Positions 6,533-8,189 of a stretch of DNA of 8,189 bases are shown piece by piece. Position 1 is the stretch's first letter. Every line of letters starts with the position of its first letter. This stretch comes from JASFYU01 sp045046905 (lineage in GTDB: Bacteria > Bacteroidota > Bacteroidia > Flavobacteriales > Flavobacteriaceae): contig JASFYU010000035.1 in assembly GCA_045046905.1 (NCBI GenBank), forward strand, positions 1 to 8,189, read 5' to 3'. The position numbers and the translations under genes are program-made. A model generated the notes under the pieces. That model did not search any database. It was not told where the DNA came from and worked only from the letters and a program-made list of their open reading frames with translations.

Positions 6533-7969
6533 ATGGGCATAAGGAAATCAATTTCGATTATTTGCGTTTTTTCATGTGTTATACTGATGATTTGTTGTAA
6601 AAAACCACAACTCGCTCAAAAACCTAATGTACTTCTTATTTGTATAGATGACTTACGCCCTGAACTGAATAACTTTGGTGTAAGCTATATTAATTCTCCA
6701 AACATAGATCAGCTAGCGAAAAATGGAGTCTCATTTCAAAGACATTATGTGAATGCTCCCAGCTGTGGTCCTTCTCGCTATACTTTGCTGACAGGTCTCT
6801 ATGGCCCTCCAGGTAACAATGCTCTTTTTAATCGAGCGAATAAAATAAGAGAAGGAAAAGAAATAGTAGACCCTAGTATGCCAGAATGGTTTAGAGCACA
6901 TGGGTATACTACGGTATCTGTTGGTAAAGTATCTCATCACCCAGGTGGAAGAGGCGGTGATAATTGGAATGACAACACTATAATTGAAATGCCCGGAGCA
7001 TGGGATAAGCATCTTTTAGCTGTAGGCGAATGGGAGCATCCACGTGGAGTAATGCACGGATTGGCAAACGGAGAGATTCGAGTAAAAAGTTCAGAAATGG
7101 ATGTTTTTCAAACCAAGGAAGGAGCTGATGAAATCTATCCTGATGGTTTGATTACGAATGAGGCTTTAAAACAGCTGAACAAGTTGACAGCTGATAAAGG
7201 CAAACCGTTTTTTTTGGCCGTGGGATTACTAAAACCACACCTACCTTTTGGGGCGCCAAAATCTTATTTTGATCAGTATAATAAAATTGAACTTCCTGCC
7301 ATTGAGCATCCTCAAAAACCAGAAGGTAGAACTACATGGCATGGTTCTAATGAATTCAAACAATACAATAGATGGGGCAAAGATGCGAATACTGATTCAA
7401 TTTTCGCCGATGATTTAAGAAGGCATTATGCGGCTTGTGTTAGCTATGCCGATGAACAGGTGGGAAAAATTCTTAAAGAGTTAAAACGTAGCGGTGCAGA
7501 CAAGAATACCATTGTTGTTCTTTGGGGAGACCATGGTTGGCATTTAGGCGAACATGCTATTTGGGGAAAACATAGTTTGTTTGAAGAGTCACTTCGTTCG
7601 CCAATGATTATTCACTATCCCGGAATGGGAAACAGAAACTCCAATACGAATGCAATAGTAGAAACACTTGATATCTTTCCTACACTATGCGATTTGGCCG
7701 ACCTTGAAACACCAAAGTTTGTTCAAGGAGTATCATTGCGGCCAATATTGGAAAACCCTGATGCACCGGGCCATTTCGCTTATTCATATATTAAAAATGC
7801 CATAACTGTTCGTACCGCAACACATCGCTTGACTCTTCATAAAGATGATTACGTAGAGCTTTATGATCATACAAGCTTAGAAAAGGAAACCAAAAATATA
7901 GCTAATGAATATCTAGATTTGGTCGAGGAGTTAAAAAATAAACTAAAAAATAGATTAGACTTGAAATAA
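6533..7969 (+). CDS. Formylglycine-dependent sulfatase, iduronate-2-sulfatase-like
   Basis: It hydrolyses sulfate esters, most likely on a glycan, outside the cytoplasm. The N-terminus is a hydrophobic signal followed by Cys-Cys (C21/C22), suggesting a lipoprotein, though the lipobox is not canonical. The alkaline-phosphatase-like fold is marked by NVLLICIDDLRPE with metal ligands D39 and D40. The sulfatase signature CGPSRYTLLTG is at 78-88; C78 would be converted to formylglycine, with R82 alongside. Further typical residues are K132 (VGKVSHH), K234-H236 (LKPHLPF), D333-H334 (WGDHGWHLGEH) and K346-H347 (WGKHSLFEES). All expected active-site elements are present, so the protein should be active if matured. 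DDLRPE, KPHLPFGAP and WGDHGWHLGEH resemble iduronate-2-sulfatase-type enzymes (SulfAtlas S1_7 is my best guess, not verified). Members of this group act on several sulfated polysaccharides, so the true substrate is open. At 478 residues it is of normal size. No maturation enzyme is in the window. The inverted repeat at 6463-6509 may influence expression. Confidence 0.95.
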   Translation: MGIRKSISIICVFSCVILMICCKKPQLAQKPNVLLICIDDLRPELNNFGVSYINSPNIDQLAKNGVSFQRHYVNAPSCGPSRYTLLTGLYGPPGNNALFNRANKIREGKEIVDPSMPEWFRAHGYTTVSVGKVSHHPGGRGGDNWNDNTIIEMPGAWDKHLLAVGEWEHPRGVMHGLANGEIRVKSSEMDVFQTKEGADEIYPDGLITNEALKQLNKLTADKGKPFFLAVGLLKPHLPFGAPKSYFDQYNKIELPAIEHPQKPEGRTTWHGSNEFKQYNRWGKDANTDSIFADDLRRHYAACVSYADEQVGKILKELKRSGADKNTIVVLWGDHGWHLGEHAIWGKHSLFEESLRSPMIIHYPGMGNRNSNTNAIVETLDIFPTLCDLADLETPKFVQGVSLRPILENPDAPGHFAYSYIKNAITVRTATHRLTLHKDDYVELYDHTSLEKETKNIANEYLDLVEELKNKLKNRLDLK

Positions 7970-7975
7970 TAGTAT

Positions 7976-8107
7976 TCAGCGCCACAGAGCAATGCCAAAA
8001 TCAAAGCGCTTATAATGCAGTTCAGAGGAGTCAAAAAATGTGTAATTCTTCATATTAAGACGAACTACGGTTTTTGCGTATACACAAAAATTGGTCTTGA
8101 TTCCCAA
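7976..8107 (-). pseudogene. Possible relic of the C-terminal end of an outer-membrane barrel gene
   Basis: The minus strand has 43 open codons ending in TGA at 7976-7978, preceded directly by a TAA. They include NFCVYAKTVVRLN, then MKNYTFFDSSELHY, then KRFDFGIALWR. The alternating polar/hydrophobic pattern and near-terminal aromatic residue resemble the last strands of an outer-membrane beta-barrel. An adjacent frame (SFDIIGNQDQF) could be its frameshifted continuation. It lies convergent with the sulfatase, leaving six bases between stops. Short length makes chance possible. Confidence 0.28.
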
Positions 8108-8140
8108 TTATATCAAATGACATGATTTTAATAAAAAACC

Positions 8141-8175
8141 AAAAGGCTTGTAAATCATTGATTTACAAGCCTTTT
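8141..8175. terminator. Perfect palindromic hairpin, bidirectional intrinsic terminator
   Basis: AAAAGGCTTGTAAATCA (8141-8157) and its exact complement (8159-8175) flank a single T, giving a stem of about 15-16 bp with a tight loop in RNA. Read on the plus strand it ends CCTTTT then GTGT. Read on the minus strand it ends CCTTTTGG followed by six T, a better T-tract. It lies 171 bases after the sulfatase stop. It can end the plus-strand transcript and probably also that of a convergent gene beyond the right edge. Confidence 0.8.
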
Positions 8176-8189
8176 GTGTAATTATGAAG

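Noticed and set aside
6731..7012. 93-codon minus-strand reading frame
   Set aside because: It is antisense to the sulfatase active-site region and has no features of its own.

Overview
The window looks like part of a polysaccharide utilisation locus (PUL) from a marine-type member of the Bacteroidota, probably Flavobacteriia. The reasons are a SusC/RagA-family TonB-dependent transporter, an AT-rich base composition, start codons without Shine-Dalgarno sequences, two exported putative lipoproteins, and a formylglycine-type sulfatase. The substrate is probably a sulfated glycan, but nothing in the window identifies which one.

Layout. Positions 1-1513 (minus) hold the N-terminal half of a SusC-like outer-membrane transporter that runs off the left edge; its SusD partner is not in view. 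Positions 1514-2076 are non-coding and contain a cluster of CGTTAACG palindromes at 1777-1834, which I read as operator sites for a regulator, perhaps of the LacI type. Positions 2077-2554 hold a clearly decayed gene (DUF1905 plus a YdeI/OmpD-associated C-terminal domain) with an in-frame stop and a frameshift. Positions 2555-3157 hold no intact gene, only short dyad repeats and a possible minus-strand gene relic.

Then come two intact plus-strand genes. Positions 3158-6238 encode a 1026-residue putative lipoprotein with a PVC-type dehydrogenase-like beta-propeller, a HEAT-like helical region and a C-terminal c-type haem domain. Positions 6533-7969 encode a 478-residue sulfatase resembling iduronate-2-sulfatase. 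They are separated by 294 bases that contain a long inverted repeat just before the sulfatase. A perfect palindromic hairpin terminator lies at 8141-8175.

How they may work together (inference): the SusC protein imports oligosaccharides, the sulfatase removes sulfate esters, and the haem lipoprotein may oxidise a released sugar or alcohol group and pass electrons through its cytochrome domain. The most unusual features are the three-domain haem dehydrogenase paired with a sulfatase, the palindrome cluster, and the amount of decayed coding sequence between the intact genes.
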